Below are positions 1 through 10,167 of a DNA stretch of 64,000 nt, piece by piece. Each line of letters starts with the position of its first letter. Within the stretch, counting starts at the first letter, position 1. A program made the translations under genes and the position numbers. The DNA lies in the NCBI GenBank assembly GCA_007258455.2, contig VDFB02252616.1, positions 116,576,128-116,640,127 of the forward strand, given 5' to 3'. This stretch comes from Sequoia sempervirens. Its lineage: Eukaryota; Streptophyta; Pinopsida; Cupressales; Cupressaceae. Below the pieces are notes generated by a model. The model did not search any database. It was not told the DNA's origin and worked only from the letters and a program-made list of their open reading frames with translations.

Positions 1-301
1 CTTTCACTATACACATTAAGGGCATAAATAGAGTAAATCCCCATAGTCTATTTTCAGGCTGATCCAAATAGCCCTATTACAAGGGGAGATCCCTAAATTG
101 GAAACTAGGTGGTTCCACTTATTGGCTATAAGGATGGCAGCCTCACCCCTACCCTTGTCATGATGGGTAACCAATTGCTTTGAGTTCTTGCAACAAGACC
201 ACATCTATAATTTTGCATTGACTAATAAATATCCTTACCACATGGTTTCTGTCAAGAGACTCAAGCCCCCACACATTCTAGGATATGAAGCTAAGGGCCA
301 T
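1..301 (-). pseudogene. LINE ORF2 N-terminus: endonuclease domain (partial)
   Basis: Translation starts at an ATG at 301 on the minus strand. It reads MALSFIS, a stop where Trp is expected, NVWGL, and then VVLLQELKA about 30 residues later. These match the opening SWNVRGL and LQE(T/L)K motifs of L1-type endonucleases; the Glu of the QE pair is a catalytic metal ligand in that family. After a frameshift near 160, further endonuclease-like strings appear, such as an AIW(I)SL block followed by a tyrosine/leucine-rich strand. The frame is broken by a TAG in the first motif and by the shift, so no active enzyme is made. The rest of ORF2 is beyond position 1. Confidence 0.8.
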
Positions 302-2347
302 TGATATTAGTTGGGGGAGTAGAGTCTTTTCCAGGCCTAAAGGCCTCAAAACATTTGGGAACCTTCAATTCAACCTCCATCCTTTTGGCCACTAGGCTTG
401 CAATAACTGCACTTAATTTCTTCCTCTTAGTTTTTGAAAGAGACTTCAAATTACCTTTCCCAATAGGAATTAAAGACCCTTCCTCTTTCCTTGGCCTGCC
501 AACCCTCCTTTTTTTGGCTTGGATGAGGCCATCATCTTTTAGCACCTTGGCTGGAGCAGATTTAGAAGAACTTTGACTAACCAGATTGTCATGAACCGGG
601 ATTAACACCTCCTTATTATCTCCTCCTCTGCCACCAACAACCTCCAAACCCAAGCCCACCATGGCACCATCGATGGATTGATTAAGAGCACCATCAGATT
701 GGCCATCAACCAGTCCATTGGTGATATTGTATGATGCATCGGTAGGCAAGATCTTGGTCTTAAAGGTGGAGACAAGATGCTTGACCTTATTTGGGCTCTC
801 TTGAGTAGTTTTTTTTTCCTTTTTTTCCTCTTCGAACTTAGTATATTTTTGTCTTAGGCTACTATTTTCAGTGATTCCAATCTCCTCATACAATTTTTTT
901 AACTTCTCTAGGGCAAGTCGTTGTGCATTCTTCCATGCCCAAGTCTCACTACTAATATGGGGTCGACCAGTAGGAGAGTCAGAGAGTCAGGGGTATCAAC
1001 CAATGACATCTTATTTGAGGGAACTGGAATCAAATTATCACCATGATTATCACCATCAAACTCCATTTCCTCAGAGAATTGTGAAGATGAGTCAAAGAAT
1101 GTGTCTCCCATTAGCAAATCAACTTTGGTACAATTATCTTCTTTTGAGAGGTCATAAGGAGTTTCTGCATTTTCATTGAGCTCGCCCCTAGTTTCATTAA
1201 TTCCTTCGATATTTCTCATATTTTTTATTTCATTGTTTAGGGCTTCCATGTCCTTGTAAATTTTATCAGTATTTTCCTTAGCTTTTTTTTTTCGCTTCTT
1301 ATTTCTTCCAACCCTTGGTTGTTGACAATATTATCTGCTTCCTTTCTAGTGGAATAGTTCATGCCAGGACTCATACTATTGTAAGGGAAGTCAATGCCCT
1401 GATTTTCCCTGGGGTTACCATCACTAGCCATTTGGCCCTTGGATTCAAATATACTTTTCCCCTTGATAAAATTGTCAAATAAGGGTTTTTGTAGAGCACT
1501 TTTGTTTCTAATAAGTGGGAAATTTTTCCTTAGGTGGCCCTCTTTTTGGCACAGATAATAGGAATTCAACCCTCCAAGTATTTCTAGGCACAATCTGTGT
1601 ATCCAAAATCCAGATTCATTCCTAGAATGTCTAGAATTTTAACCCTAGGATCTAAAGACACTAGAGCCCTAGCATCGGTATGGGGAAGAATAATTTTCAC
1701 ATTGTCTATTTTTAGCACCTGCTTGTAGGGCTCAAGCAACAACAAAATGAAATTCCAGATTCTAGGAGGTACATTTTTCACCACGACCCATCTAGGGCAA
1801 GACAAGGCCAAAATATCATCATTGATTATATCTAGTGACTAGGCCAAAGCCCTAAACACATTTTTCCCAACACTCCAAAATTGTTTTCCCAAAACCCTAG
1901 TTTGCATTTCATGATTTTTGATGAAAACCACATACGTGCATTTTTGAATCATTCTGGAGTAGGTAAAAAAATCCCCATTTTCTTCCCCCATACATTTTAC
2001 AACCAAGAGGTCTATATACCTTCTCGTCAGGATCTTATCAGGATCCATACAACCATGAAAACCCCAATGTTCTTTAGTTTATTATCCTCTTCATATAAAA
2101 CTTTACAAAGCTCTTCATTTGGTGAGAAAATATGCATTCTAGAGAGGCCAGGGGTGCACTTACCTCCTCTATGTCCCCCATATTCGCTTTCAAACCTTGC
2201 CTCAACAACAAACTTTGCACTGGTTGGGAAAGAAACCCATTTACCCGTGACCACCTCCTTAAATGACTTGAGCTTATCAAGGCCATTTGACCCACTATCT
2301 TGGCTATAAAGTATGTCGTCAGGGGGATCCAAATCCTTGAGCATCAT
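302..2347 (-). pseudogene. LINE ORF1 (nucleic-acid-binding protein), frameshifted
   Basis: Minus-strand open pieces at 2347-2027, 2048-1839, 1811-1584, 1593-1237, 1249-908 and 893-291 succeed each other in different frames and together form one ORF1-sized gene. The 1811-1584 piece (WVVVKNVPP near its start) resembles the DUF4283-type region of plant LINE ORF1; this is a judgement by eye. At about 1550 a CCHC zinc knuckle is recognisable (CQKEGHLRKN) but the first and last cysteines are replaced by Tyr and Phe. The last piece carries a basic, AT-hook-like string (KKRRVGRPRK, about 500-530) and a Lys/Ser-rich tail. ORF1 proteins bind element RNA in the cytoplasm; this copy cannot encode one. 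Confidence 0.65.
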
Positions 2348-2560
2348 AGAGGAATGAACTCCAACCCATCACACATGGGTGACAACCAGCAATAGGGACC
2401 CTCCCATGCTTCTACAAAGCAGCAACCGCCACCACCACTGCTAAGATGTACCACTACTAGGAATTTCTTTGTGGAGGAGAACCAAGCCTCCTCCACCCAC
2501 ACGAATGAAACCCTACACTAAACGATTTGAGAAGACAACCACTTGTAGAGAAAAATTCTT

Positions 2561-3159
2561 CAATCGAATAATCCTAGTTCCCTCACCCTTCATTTTTCTT
2601 GTATAGTTTATATATACACACTAGAGCAATGTGTTTTTAGTCATTAAAATTGATTTCATTACATAATAATGTTAATTTATATGAGGTGGAAATATACGTA
2701 GCTCTTTACTATGTGATTTAGGATTATTTTTTTCAAACCTTTTTTTAATAGTAAATAATTTTCTTTTTAATTTTTTATTTAACCTTAAACATGAATGCAT
2801 ATTTTTCATTTATATTTTTCTTATGCAAGATTATATTTTCTCATTTTTACAAGATTTAACTCCCAAAATGTTTAGGTATAGACACATTATTATTTTTCAT
2901 ATTCATTTTCTAAAACTTTCTAGTTCTTTATTCTTACTAGGTATTTGGCCATTCACCTCAACCAATCATTTTAGGGTGGTTATTATATCTAACAATTTCT
3001 CTACCAATTGCAATACTATATAAATGGTGAGGAATAAATCAAATTTGACTAGATTTAATTTGTTTGTTATTATTTATTCAAGAATACATTATCCCAAAAT
3101 GTAATATTTGATTTTCATAGAAGTTTCATTTAGTTAATTATATTTTAATAATGAGTATA
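2561..3159. other. AT-rich spacer, no feature seen
   Basis: Strongly AT-rich sequence between the 5' end of one LINE and the 3' tail of the next. The small open frame at 2823-3023 has no recognisable motif and is probably chance. Confidence 0.6.
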
Positions 3160-3349
3160 TTTTTTATTAACGATAAAGAGGTTTTGAAGGGCACCTGAAA
3201 CCCTATACAAAAAGGAACATTGGCAAAAAAGATAAAGCAGTGGACTACCCACCCAAAAAACCAAAAACAAGTTGATTACCAGAACATCAACAGACCATTA
3301 GTGAGACAACAACAAAAAAAGAAAGACAACAAAGCAAAAAAAATGACCA
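3160..3349 (-). other. LINE-like 3' tail ending in a short poly(A)
   Basis: On the minus strand, a G/T-rich stretch (GGTTTTTTGGGTGGG near 3265-3250) leads to CTCTTTATCGTTAATAAAAAA at about 3180-3160. A G/T-rich 3' UTR closing with a (T)AATAAAA-type end is typical of plant LINEs as I know them. It follows the accessory ORF at 3350-5116, not the RNase H of the LINE at 5240-8650. No clear target-site duplication was found beside the A run. Confidence 0.45.
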
Positions 3350-5116
3350 TTAGATAAGTTCTTTTAGCATCCTTGCCACATCCATGTCCTTTGATGCCAT
3401 CCTATTGTGCATATCCATGATGTCTTCCACATCCTGCCTAGGGACCATCTTGCATTTCTTAGTTTTACTCCAAGTACACACGCTTGGTCCAACTCCCAGG
3501 TATGTGATTTGCATCTCCATGACAACACTCTCCCCCCTTTCCTTGTTTGTGTGCTCATCAAATAGTCCTCTACCCATCCAATCTTTAGCCTTCTGGTTGA
3601 GAAAAAATAGACCTTCATCTGAAGCCTCCAAATTCTCCATACTAAGATTAATGATCGTTTCCATGTCCTTACGAAGCTGCCTATTATGCTTTTCTAGGAA
3701 TGACAGTCTCGACCCATAGTCCTTTTTTAGACTATCCAGCTTGTCCACCACACAGCTGACACTAGAATTTAACGACTTGGCCAAACCAAAGATGGAGTCC
3801 TCCTTAAGACTATGCAAGGTGGAAATATTGCATCGAGCAATAGTGTCATGCTTATTGTGGAGGTCCTACACCTCTTGAACTAACCACATTAGTAAATTAA
3901 AAGAAATGTTCACCCCTTCTTTCAGCATACCTGATGCCTGCAAAAAGTCCATAGCCCCTCAAAATGAACCCCTATCTTGATGCCCAGTAGGATGATCCTC
4001 ATCTTGAGACATCTTAGGGATAAACTTGGCCCTGCCCTTGTCCTTAGGTGCCAACACAATAGACTCATCCAAATTAACAACACAATTGACCTTACTAGTA
4101 GGAGGGGACCCATCATCACCATCATAAGTTGGGTTTAAACTCACCAAATTCATTATCCCACCATCCTAAAAATCCTTTTCCACCTCCTAAAGTTTATCCC
4201 CCATCACCTTAGAGTGGTCCTTGGCCTTCTCACCACTACAAAGCCCCTCCTCTGCACCCTCCACAAAATCCTCCTTAAGTTTGTGCTTAACACATGGAAG
4301 GGAAGGTCTGGCCTTAGAAGTAGAGGGTTTCTTCCCTCTAGCCGAGGGCATATAATCCAAGTTTGTATTGAATCCATTAGACTATCCCTTTGAATCCTCT
4401 TCAATTTCCATTTCCTCACTCTTCAGAATCTCCACAACCAAACATTTCCCACTCCCTTTGTTCTTCTTTTTTGAAATAGGGAACCAAGGAGTATCAACAA
4501 TGTAGTTGACTTTAATAAAATAAACTATGAGAAACATGAAACCTTCATGCAAAAAAGGGTTTCTAGGGTTCTTCTTGAAATTCGAAATTCCTTCCTCCAA
4601 AGAAATCAACAAGTAAAATAGGAAGGAAACGAGCTTACCATGCCATAAATGATTTAGCAAAATGAAATGGTAACCATACAAAACTATGTATCTTCCGTCT
4701 AGGGTAAAGTACCACATCAACACCATCACCACATCCTTCTAGATAGGTTTAATATTGGGCCTATCATACCCACCACAATCCAACCTGACCATTTTAGCCC
4801 GTTCTATGTCCCTGAGAAAATTTTGCTTGGCTGACTGCGAGAGGTTCTTGTCCCTGTAGAATTTCCTTCCTTCCATCGACATACCAGTCACTTTTGTAAT
4901 GAAATCTTCATTAATCATGGTATCCCTCCCAAACATGCTGAGAACATGATCATTCCAAGCATCAACGAAATATTTGGAAACGTCGACCTTAAAGACATGC
5001 AACCTTTCCATAAAAGGGGTCACCCCAGCCTTCTACAGGATAGCCCAACTGTCAATGTTAGCCTTGAGTTTGTCACAAGAAAGTAGTTCCATTTTGCATC
5101 TATCCCCACCCATCAT
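3350..5116 (-). pseudogene. Accessory transposon ORF (mobile-domain-like protein with helical C-terminus), nonsense-riddled
   Basis: From an ATG ATG at 5116 (minus), one frame runs about 589 codons to 3350 with no frameshift. It is interrupted only by in-frame stops at about 5035, 4741, 4384, 4190, 4175 and 3870 (all TAG) and 3961 (TGA). Residues 40-200 hold INEDFITKVTG and, later, DGRY followed by YHFILLNHL and HEG. These align by eye with EGRH, SHHFRLLSHL and HHG in the third ORF of the gypsy element at 20283-22375, so both belong to one family. It looks like the plant transposon accessory proteins I know as putative plant transposon protein (Transposase_32-like); that name is tentative. 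The middle is Lys/Ser-rich and low in structure. The C-terminal 150 residues are charged and probably helical. It lies about 270 bases downstream of LINE RNase H on the same strand. Function unknown. Confidence 0.6.
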
Positions 5117-5389
5117 TGAAATCTTTGCACTAGCAGAGAGAAACCACACAAAAAAATAGAGAAACAAGAAGGCGAAAGGGAGATGAACACCAAGAAAGCG
5201 TGTGTCTCCTAGGAATAGTACTAAGAGCAATAATGATCAAAAGGCTAATGCAACTCAAATTTTAATGCCCACAAAATCCCATAAACATCACTTGTGCGAA
5301 GTGTCTAATTAGCCATAAAACTTCATAATACCCACACATTCCAATAGTCAAGGAGGTGGCCATCGCCAACGTGCTAAGATATGTCATTA

Positions 5390-6112
5390 TGGATTAGATT
5401 GCTTAATTGAATAGGTAGGACATCATTCGCCTCCCAAGACCTTGTAGACGTCACCTTAATATTTTCCACCCAGTCAGCCACACAATTCGCCTCTCTAAAT
5501 ACATAAGAGATATAGATTTCATCAAATTCTTGAATCAAAGCAAGGGCGTCCAATATGAAATTTTGAATAGTCCATGAGGGGGGACCCTTTCCTTAGACAA
5601 TTAACAATATTTAGGGAACCACCTTCGATCTAGAGCTTTGAGATCCCCTTGTCTCTAGCCATCTTAATGCTATGATAGGTTGCAACAACTTCAACAAATT
5701 GGTTTGTCTGGATTCCCAAAGGGAGCACCACCACTGAAACTAACCTACCATTGTGATCTCTTAACACTCCCCCACAACTAGCAAGACCTAGATTGCCTTT
5801 AGCCGAACCATCAAAGTTGATTTTAAGCCAACCAGGAGGAGGAGAAAACCAAACAACCCCTTCCCTAGCCACATTAGCCTTCTTCAGGGGTTTAGCAATA
5901 TCACAAGAAAGTTTCCAATGGGTAGACATCTGTGTGTCATAATTAGAGACCCTTACATGTACTGAAATATCAAATTTTTCAACCACTAGCAAAAAATTCT
6001 GCCTGATAGATGACACAATTATGAAAAAAAGGGAGAGAGGGAAAAGAGAGGCATCCCTAAAAATTCTATTGTTCCTCTCCTTCCATAAACCCCAGATAAT
6101 ATGAGGGAGCAT
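5390..6112 (-). pseudogene. LINE ORF2 C-terminal RNase H domain (RVT_3-like), inactive
   Basis: Minus strand, 6112 to about 5390. The domain opens with GWLKINFDGSAKGN, holding the first catalytic Asp, followed by GGVLRDHNG. FVEVVATYHSI carries the expected Glu region. The third catalytic site reads IEGGS where related LINEs have IEGDS, so an Asp is lost, and a TAG precedes it. EANCVADWV near the end matches the usual RE.N..AD motif. RNase H removes the RNA strand during target-primed reverse transcription. The upstream part of the same open frame (LPHIIWGLWKERNNRIF) is the normal linker from zf-RVT to RNase H in plant LINEs. Confidence 0.8.
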
Positions 6113-6157
6113 AAGAGACTAAAGCAACCTTAAAGAAGGATTAGAGGAAGGATCATA

Positions 6158-6403
6158 CTATTGGAGCCAAAGTTCCCAAACCGAAGAAGGGAAAATGCAC
6201 TCCACTCTCCAAAGGTTGAGAAAGAGAGACCGGACTTCCCTAGCATAGCTATGCCCAATAAACAAGTGAGCATTGTCCTCTGCATCCATCTTACATAGGT
6301 AGCATCTGTTAGGCATGAAGAAACCTCTTTTCCATAGATTTTTTATGGTTAAGATCTTGTCCTGCACCATTAACCATAAAAACATATTGATTTTGGGAAT
6401 CAA
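6158..6403 (-). pseudogene. zf-RVT zinc-binding domain of LINE ORF2
   Basis: Minus-strand frame containing IPKINMFLWLMVQDKILT, then RCYLCKMDAEDNAHLFIGH. The C-x2-C followed by H and H spacing is that of the zinc-binding zf-RVT module found between RT and RNase H in plant LINEs. It lies between the decayed thumb region (6413-7039) and RNase H (from 6112), as expected. Confidence 0.8.
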
Positions 6404-6412
6404 CTTCGAAGA

Positions 6413-8400
6413 TCAAACCAAGCCCCATGGTGTCCTAGGACCCACAAAATCATTGATTGAATTAAATACAGATGCCACTGAAAACAACCCATGCGGAAGC
6501 CTTCTCCAAATCACCTTGTCTCTCTGGAGGGAAACAAGAATATGAATTTTAGACACCTCATTGAACAAATCAACCAGCTCAGGAAACACCTCATGGAACC
6601 TTCTCCATTCCCCATCCACAATATAATCAACAACATAACTCTTGAATTCCCTAATACACAAGTCCCTCCAGGGAGCCGCCCACACAGAATCTCATAGTGA
6701 CCCATGCCTGAATCACCAATCATCCCAAAAAAGGATATCTCTACCATTCCCAACCAACCATTGGATTCCAATAGAAACAACACCTCTAGATCTGATCAAC
6801 GAATTCCAAAAGAAAGAACCCAAGGGAGGAGAGAAATCATCTCTGAGGAACTCCCAAAATTTAACCTCCTGAGCAAGATATTTGGAAGCCAGAATCTTCG
6901 ACCAATCCTTCTCACCACAGAGGAAGTTCCAAAGCTGCTTAGACACACGAGCCGAATTGAAGGGTTTAATCCTATGTAGGCCTAAACCACCTTGGATTTT
7001 GAAGGACAAACATCCTCCCATGAAACCAAACTCAATCAATTCTTATCCTCCACACCAGACCAAATAAATCTTTTCTGCATACTCTCAATTTTTCCCCAAA
7101 ACTTTTAAGGCATTTGAAAAAAGGTTGAGAGAATAAACCAAGAGATTCTGCAACATGGACTTAATCAACACCAATTTTCCAGCCTGGCTGAGCAAAGCGC
7201 CTTTCCAACTTGCCAGCTTAGTATTGCACTTATCAATCAAACCATTCCAAAAGGAGTCAGGGGTCGGGTTGGCTCCTAGAGGCAAACCAAGATAGGTGGA
7301 AGGAAAAGATCCCACCAAACACTGAAGAATACCAACAATTCTTTGCATCCTTCTTTCTAGAGTGTTGAGGAAAAATATCATACTCTTGGGAAGAATCACA
7401 AGCTACCCCGAAGCCACCTCATAATTTTAGAGAATCAGTTTAATATTCCTAGCTTTTGCAATAGACACCTCACCCATGATCAAAGTATCATCAATAAACT
7501 ATTGGAGTGAATAGGGGGGTGAAGAAGAAGGTCTCAGCCCCTTGAGAGATCTCGAAGAGAGCTTCAACTACAATGACCTACCCAGAGATTCAACCAAGAT
7601 AATGAAGAGGAAGGGTGAAATTGGATCACCTTATCTAACCCCCTAGATCTCTTAAAGAAATTTGAAGGAGAGCCATTAACCAACATAGAAAAGGACACCA
7701 TCGAAATGAGGTTGTGAATCAGCTTAACAAAATTATTAGAAAAAACAAAAGCATAGAGGATTTTAAATATAAAAGACCAATTAACCCGGTCATAAGCTTT
7801 GACCAAATCCAATTTTAATAAAAAACCAACCTTTTTGTTAACCATCAACGAATGAATGTTTTCATGCACAGTAATGATAGGGTCAATAATTTTTTCACCT
7901 GCAACAAAGCCACTTTGCTAAGGAGAGATGATCAGAGGAAGAACCCTCTGCAACCTAACCGCCAGAACCTTGGAGAAAATTTTATAAAATGAAATACACA
8001 AGCTGATAGGTCTGAACTCATTGAAGGTCGAGGCCCCAGGGATTTTCAGAATTAGCACCAAGAAAGTTGCATTCAATTCCTTTTGTAGGTTGTGGCTGCC
8101 AAAAAAATCTTTAGTTGCATCCACCCCATCCTTAGAAACAATGGACTAGAATTTTTGGAAGAAAAACATGGGAAAACAATTAGGGCCAGGGGCCTTGTTC
8201 CCAACAAAGGAGAAAATCACATTCCTGATTTCCTTTGTAAAAGGAATACTACAGAGCATGCAATTAAGATCATCCGTCACAATTCAAGGAATAACATCCA
8301 ACAACTAATCCTGGGCTTGCACAGAAGGGGAAAAGTCATAAGTCAAAATATTATAAAAGAATGAAATAGCCTCCCTCCTGATCTCCTCCTCGTTCTCAAT
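6413..8400 (-). pseudogene. LINE reverse transcriptase with connection region, frameshifted
   Basis: Minus strand. NKAPGPN at about 8220-8195 is the conserved opening of plant LINE RT. ISLCISFYKIFSKVLA is the next block, then LKLDLVKAYDRVNW at about 7815-7770, where the Asp of KAYD is a catalytic ligand. The polymerase active-site motif reads FIDD at 7498-7487, so both Asp residues survive. YLGLPLG and LASWKG...LSQAGK at about 7290-7170 are the usual thumb-region blocks, followed by WSGVE and GGLGLHRIKPFN near 6985. Several frameshifts and stops break the gene, so it is a relic even though the catalytic motif is kept. Confidence 0.85.
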
Positions 8401-8619
8401 CACCCCTTCAGCTTAGCAGATATACTTGATACGATTGGAGGCATGATGCTTCAGTGTGGTGAGATGAAATAATTTTTTATTCCTGTTACCACAGTTAAGC
8501 CACACTGCATGCAACCTCTACTTCTAGAAATCCTCCTCCCTAGCCACAATATTATGGAGTCGAGACAAAAGCATACCCTCTTCATTTTCCAGATTGGCAT
8601 TATAACCCACCACTTGAAT

Positions 8620-8704
8620 ATTCTGTTGTACAATATCAAGGTCCGCGGGAACAAACATTATATTTTGTTAAGGCAATATTTTGTTGTACAAACATTATAT
8701 TTTT
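8620..8704. repeat. Filler micro-duplications at the LINE 5' junction
   Basis: ACAAACATTATATTTT occurs twice (about 8651-8666 and 8689-8704). TGTTGTACAA occurs once in the LINE part (about 8624) and again just before the second copy. The pair marks the boundary between LINE coding sequence and AT-rich DNA and looks like template switching or patch repair at insertion. Confidence 0.5.
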
Positions 8705-9364
8705 TTGTATTATTTCATATCAAATTAAATTTGTATGACTATACTAAATTTAAATTTAATATAGCTCTCCCCTTTCTTTATTAAAAATGACAATATAGAT
8801 AAAAAATCTTTAAAATTAAAAATAATAATATAAAATTATTTAATCATATCATAAAATAATTTATTTTAATTAATTGTGTATAAAAAAAAAAATTAAATTC
8901 TAAAACATAAATTTAAGTAAAAATTGTATGGAGAAAGTCTCACAACACTACCACCAGCAATTCCCTCTCTAAGCCATAAAAACCTACCTCAATGAATATA
9001 TAAGAAATATATAAATGAACTTTCATATTGACTAACATAGATAATTAAATCCATCTCTTTAAAATAAATATAAAATTATTTTATTTAGCTATGAGATATT
9101 TTATTTAATCAATTATGCCAAAGGCGTTCTCTATATGAGCATTATCAACTGACCAAATGGTCGACGGTTGAGAATGAGGTAGAATGATGGTTGACCATTG
9201 AAAAATATCTAACCGTTCAATGAACCCGATATAAAATAAATAAAAATAATATTAAAAAATAAAATACTTTATACAAAGAAAGAAAGCAAAGAATTAGATA
9301 TTCAAAGTGTATAAATTATATTATTATTATATATAATATTTTATATAATATAAGTTGTTATAAT
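8705..9364. other. AT-rich spacer, no gene seen
   Basis: Long A/T runs and short direct repeats. A slightly more complex patch at 9115-9230 contains a repeated GGTCGACGGTTGA / GGTTGACCATTGA type string. Nothing coding or RNA-like was recognised. Confidence 0.5.
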
Positions 9365-9388
9365 TTATATTCTCTATTGTTTTTCAAC

Positions 9389-9412
9389 ATATATATATAT
9401 ATATATATATAT
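9389..9412. repeat. (AT)n microsatellite, about 12 units
   Basis: Uninterrupted AT dinucleotide run inside the first copy of the tandem duplication. Confidence 0.95.
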
Positions 9413-9661
9413 GTGGATGGTATTTTTTAATTTTAGTTTGTAAAATATATATTTTTTAGAATATTTTTAATATAATATTTTGAAATAAAATTACATTTTA
9501 TATATTTAAGCATTTTTAGTATAATATTATAATATTTAGATATTATATATTTAGTCTTTATATATACTATAAGTTATTAAATATAAATATCATATAACTT
9601 TTTACATATATTATTAATTAAAATATGAAATATATTATAAGTTTAATATTTATCTATATTT

Positions 9662-9773
9662 TATAAGTAATGGTCACGAGTTCTATTGTATCACGTTAAA
9701 AAGTTTACCAGGCGCATGCAGTTTATAGGGGGTCGTGCTACCCGATTCCTGCAGTCTAAAAAAAAAAAAATAT
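9662..9773 (+). mobile_element. SINE-like short retroposon with A-tail and 16-bp target-site duplication
   Basis: About 97 bp of mixed composition sits alone in AT-rich DNA and ends in a run of 13 A (about 9758-9770). The same 16 bases, ATATTTATCTATATTT, occur directly before it (9646-9661) and after it (9774-9789), which is a perfect target-site duplication. Near its start, GGTCACGAGTTCTATTG resembles a decayed tRNA B box (GGTTCGANTCC type). A tRNA-derived SINE, probably 5'-truncated, fits best. A retroposed fragment of another small RNA is the alternative. No pol III A box was identified. Confidence 0.55.
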
Positions 9774-10167
9774 ATATTTATCTATATTTATTTTTTAATA
9801 AATAATTTCTATTATTTTTCAAAATATTTTTTGTTCTTTATTTTTTTATGGTATTTATTTTTTAGTTTAGATTATAAAATATAATTTTCTACAATATTCT
9901 TAATTTAATATTATGAAATAAAATTACATTTTATATATTTAACTATTTTTAGCATAATATTATAATATTTAGATATTATATATTTAATATTTATATACAC
10001 TACATTATTAAATATAAATATAATTTAACTTTTTACATATATATTACTAATTAAATATATTATAAATTTAATATTTATCTATATTTATTGAATATTATAT
10101 TCAATTTATATTTATTATTATATATTATATGAAATATGATGCATATTATTAAAGATAAATATTATAC

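Larger units (their letters stand above)
1..2560 (-). mobile_element. LINE (plant L1-like), 5' portion, cut by the window edge
   Basis: Read on the minus strand, this holds a leader (about 2560-2348), a decayed ORF1 with a zinc-knuckle remnant, then the first part of an apurinic/apyrimidinic-type endonuclease that runs off the left edge. RT and RNase H would lie outside the window. The order ORF1 then ORF2 with EN first is the standard plant L1-type layout. ORF1 pieces lie in several frames, so the copy is dead. It is separate from the LINE at 5240-8650, because the order of parts does not fit one element and AT-rich DNA with a LINE-like tail lies between them. No target-site duplication could be defined at the 5' end. 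Confidence 0.8.
5240..8650 (-). mobile_element. LINE (plant L1-like), 5'-truncated, RT to RNase H
   Basis: On the minus strand, LINE ORF2 is recognisable from the linker before RT (about 8640) through RT, thumb and zf-RVT to RNase H, ending near 5390. ORF1 and endonuclease are missing, the usual result of incomplete reverse transcription. The copy has many stops and several frameshifts. It belongs to the same family as the LINE at 24243-26490: the block MHENIHSLMVNKKV followed by DRVNW is shared almost word for word. The 3' end is unclear: no poly(A) is seen at 5240, and the nearest LINE-like tail is at 3160, beyond the accessory ORF. Confidence 0.85.
9365..10090. repeat. Tandem duplication of an AT-rich unit (about 300 bp without the insert)
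   Basis: The stretch from the CTCTATTGTTTTTCAA string at about 9371 to 9661 is repeated, with perhaps 10-15 percent change, from about 9803 to 10088. Shared landmarks are TAAAATTACATTTTATATATTTAA, AATATTATAATATTTAGATATTATATATTTA and the closing ATATTTATCTATATTT. The copies are about 430 bp apart, of which about 128 bp is the SINE-like insert and its duplicated target. The sequence itself has no recognised function. Confidence 0.75.
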
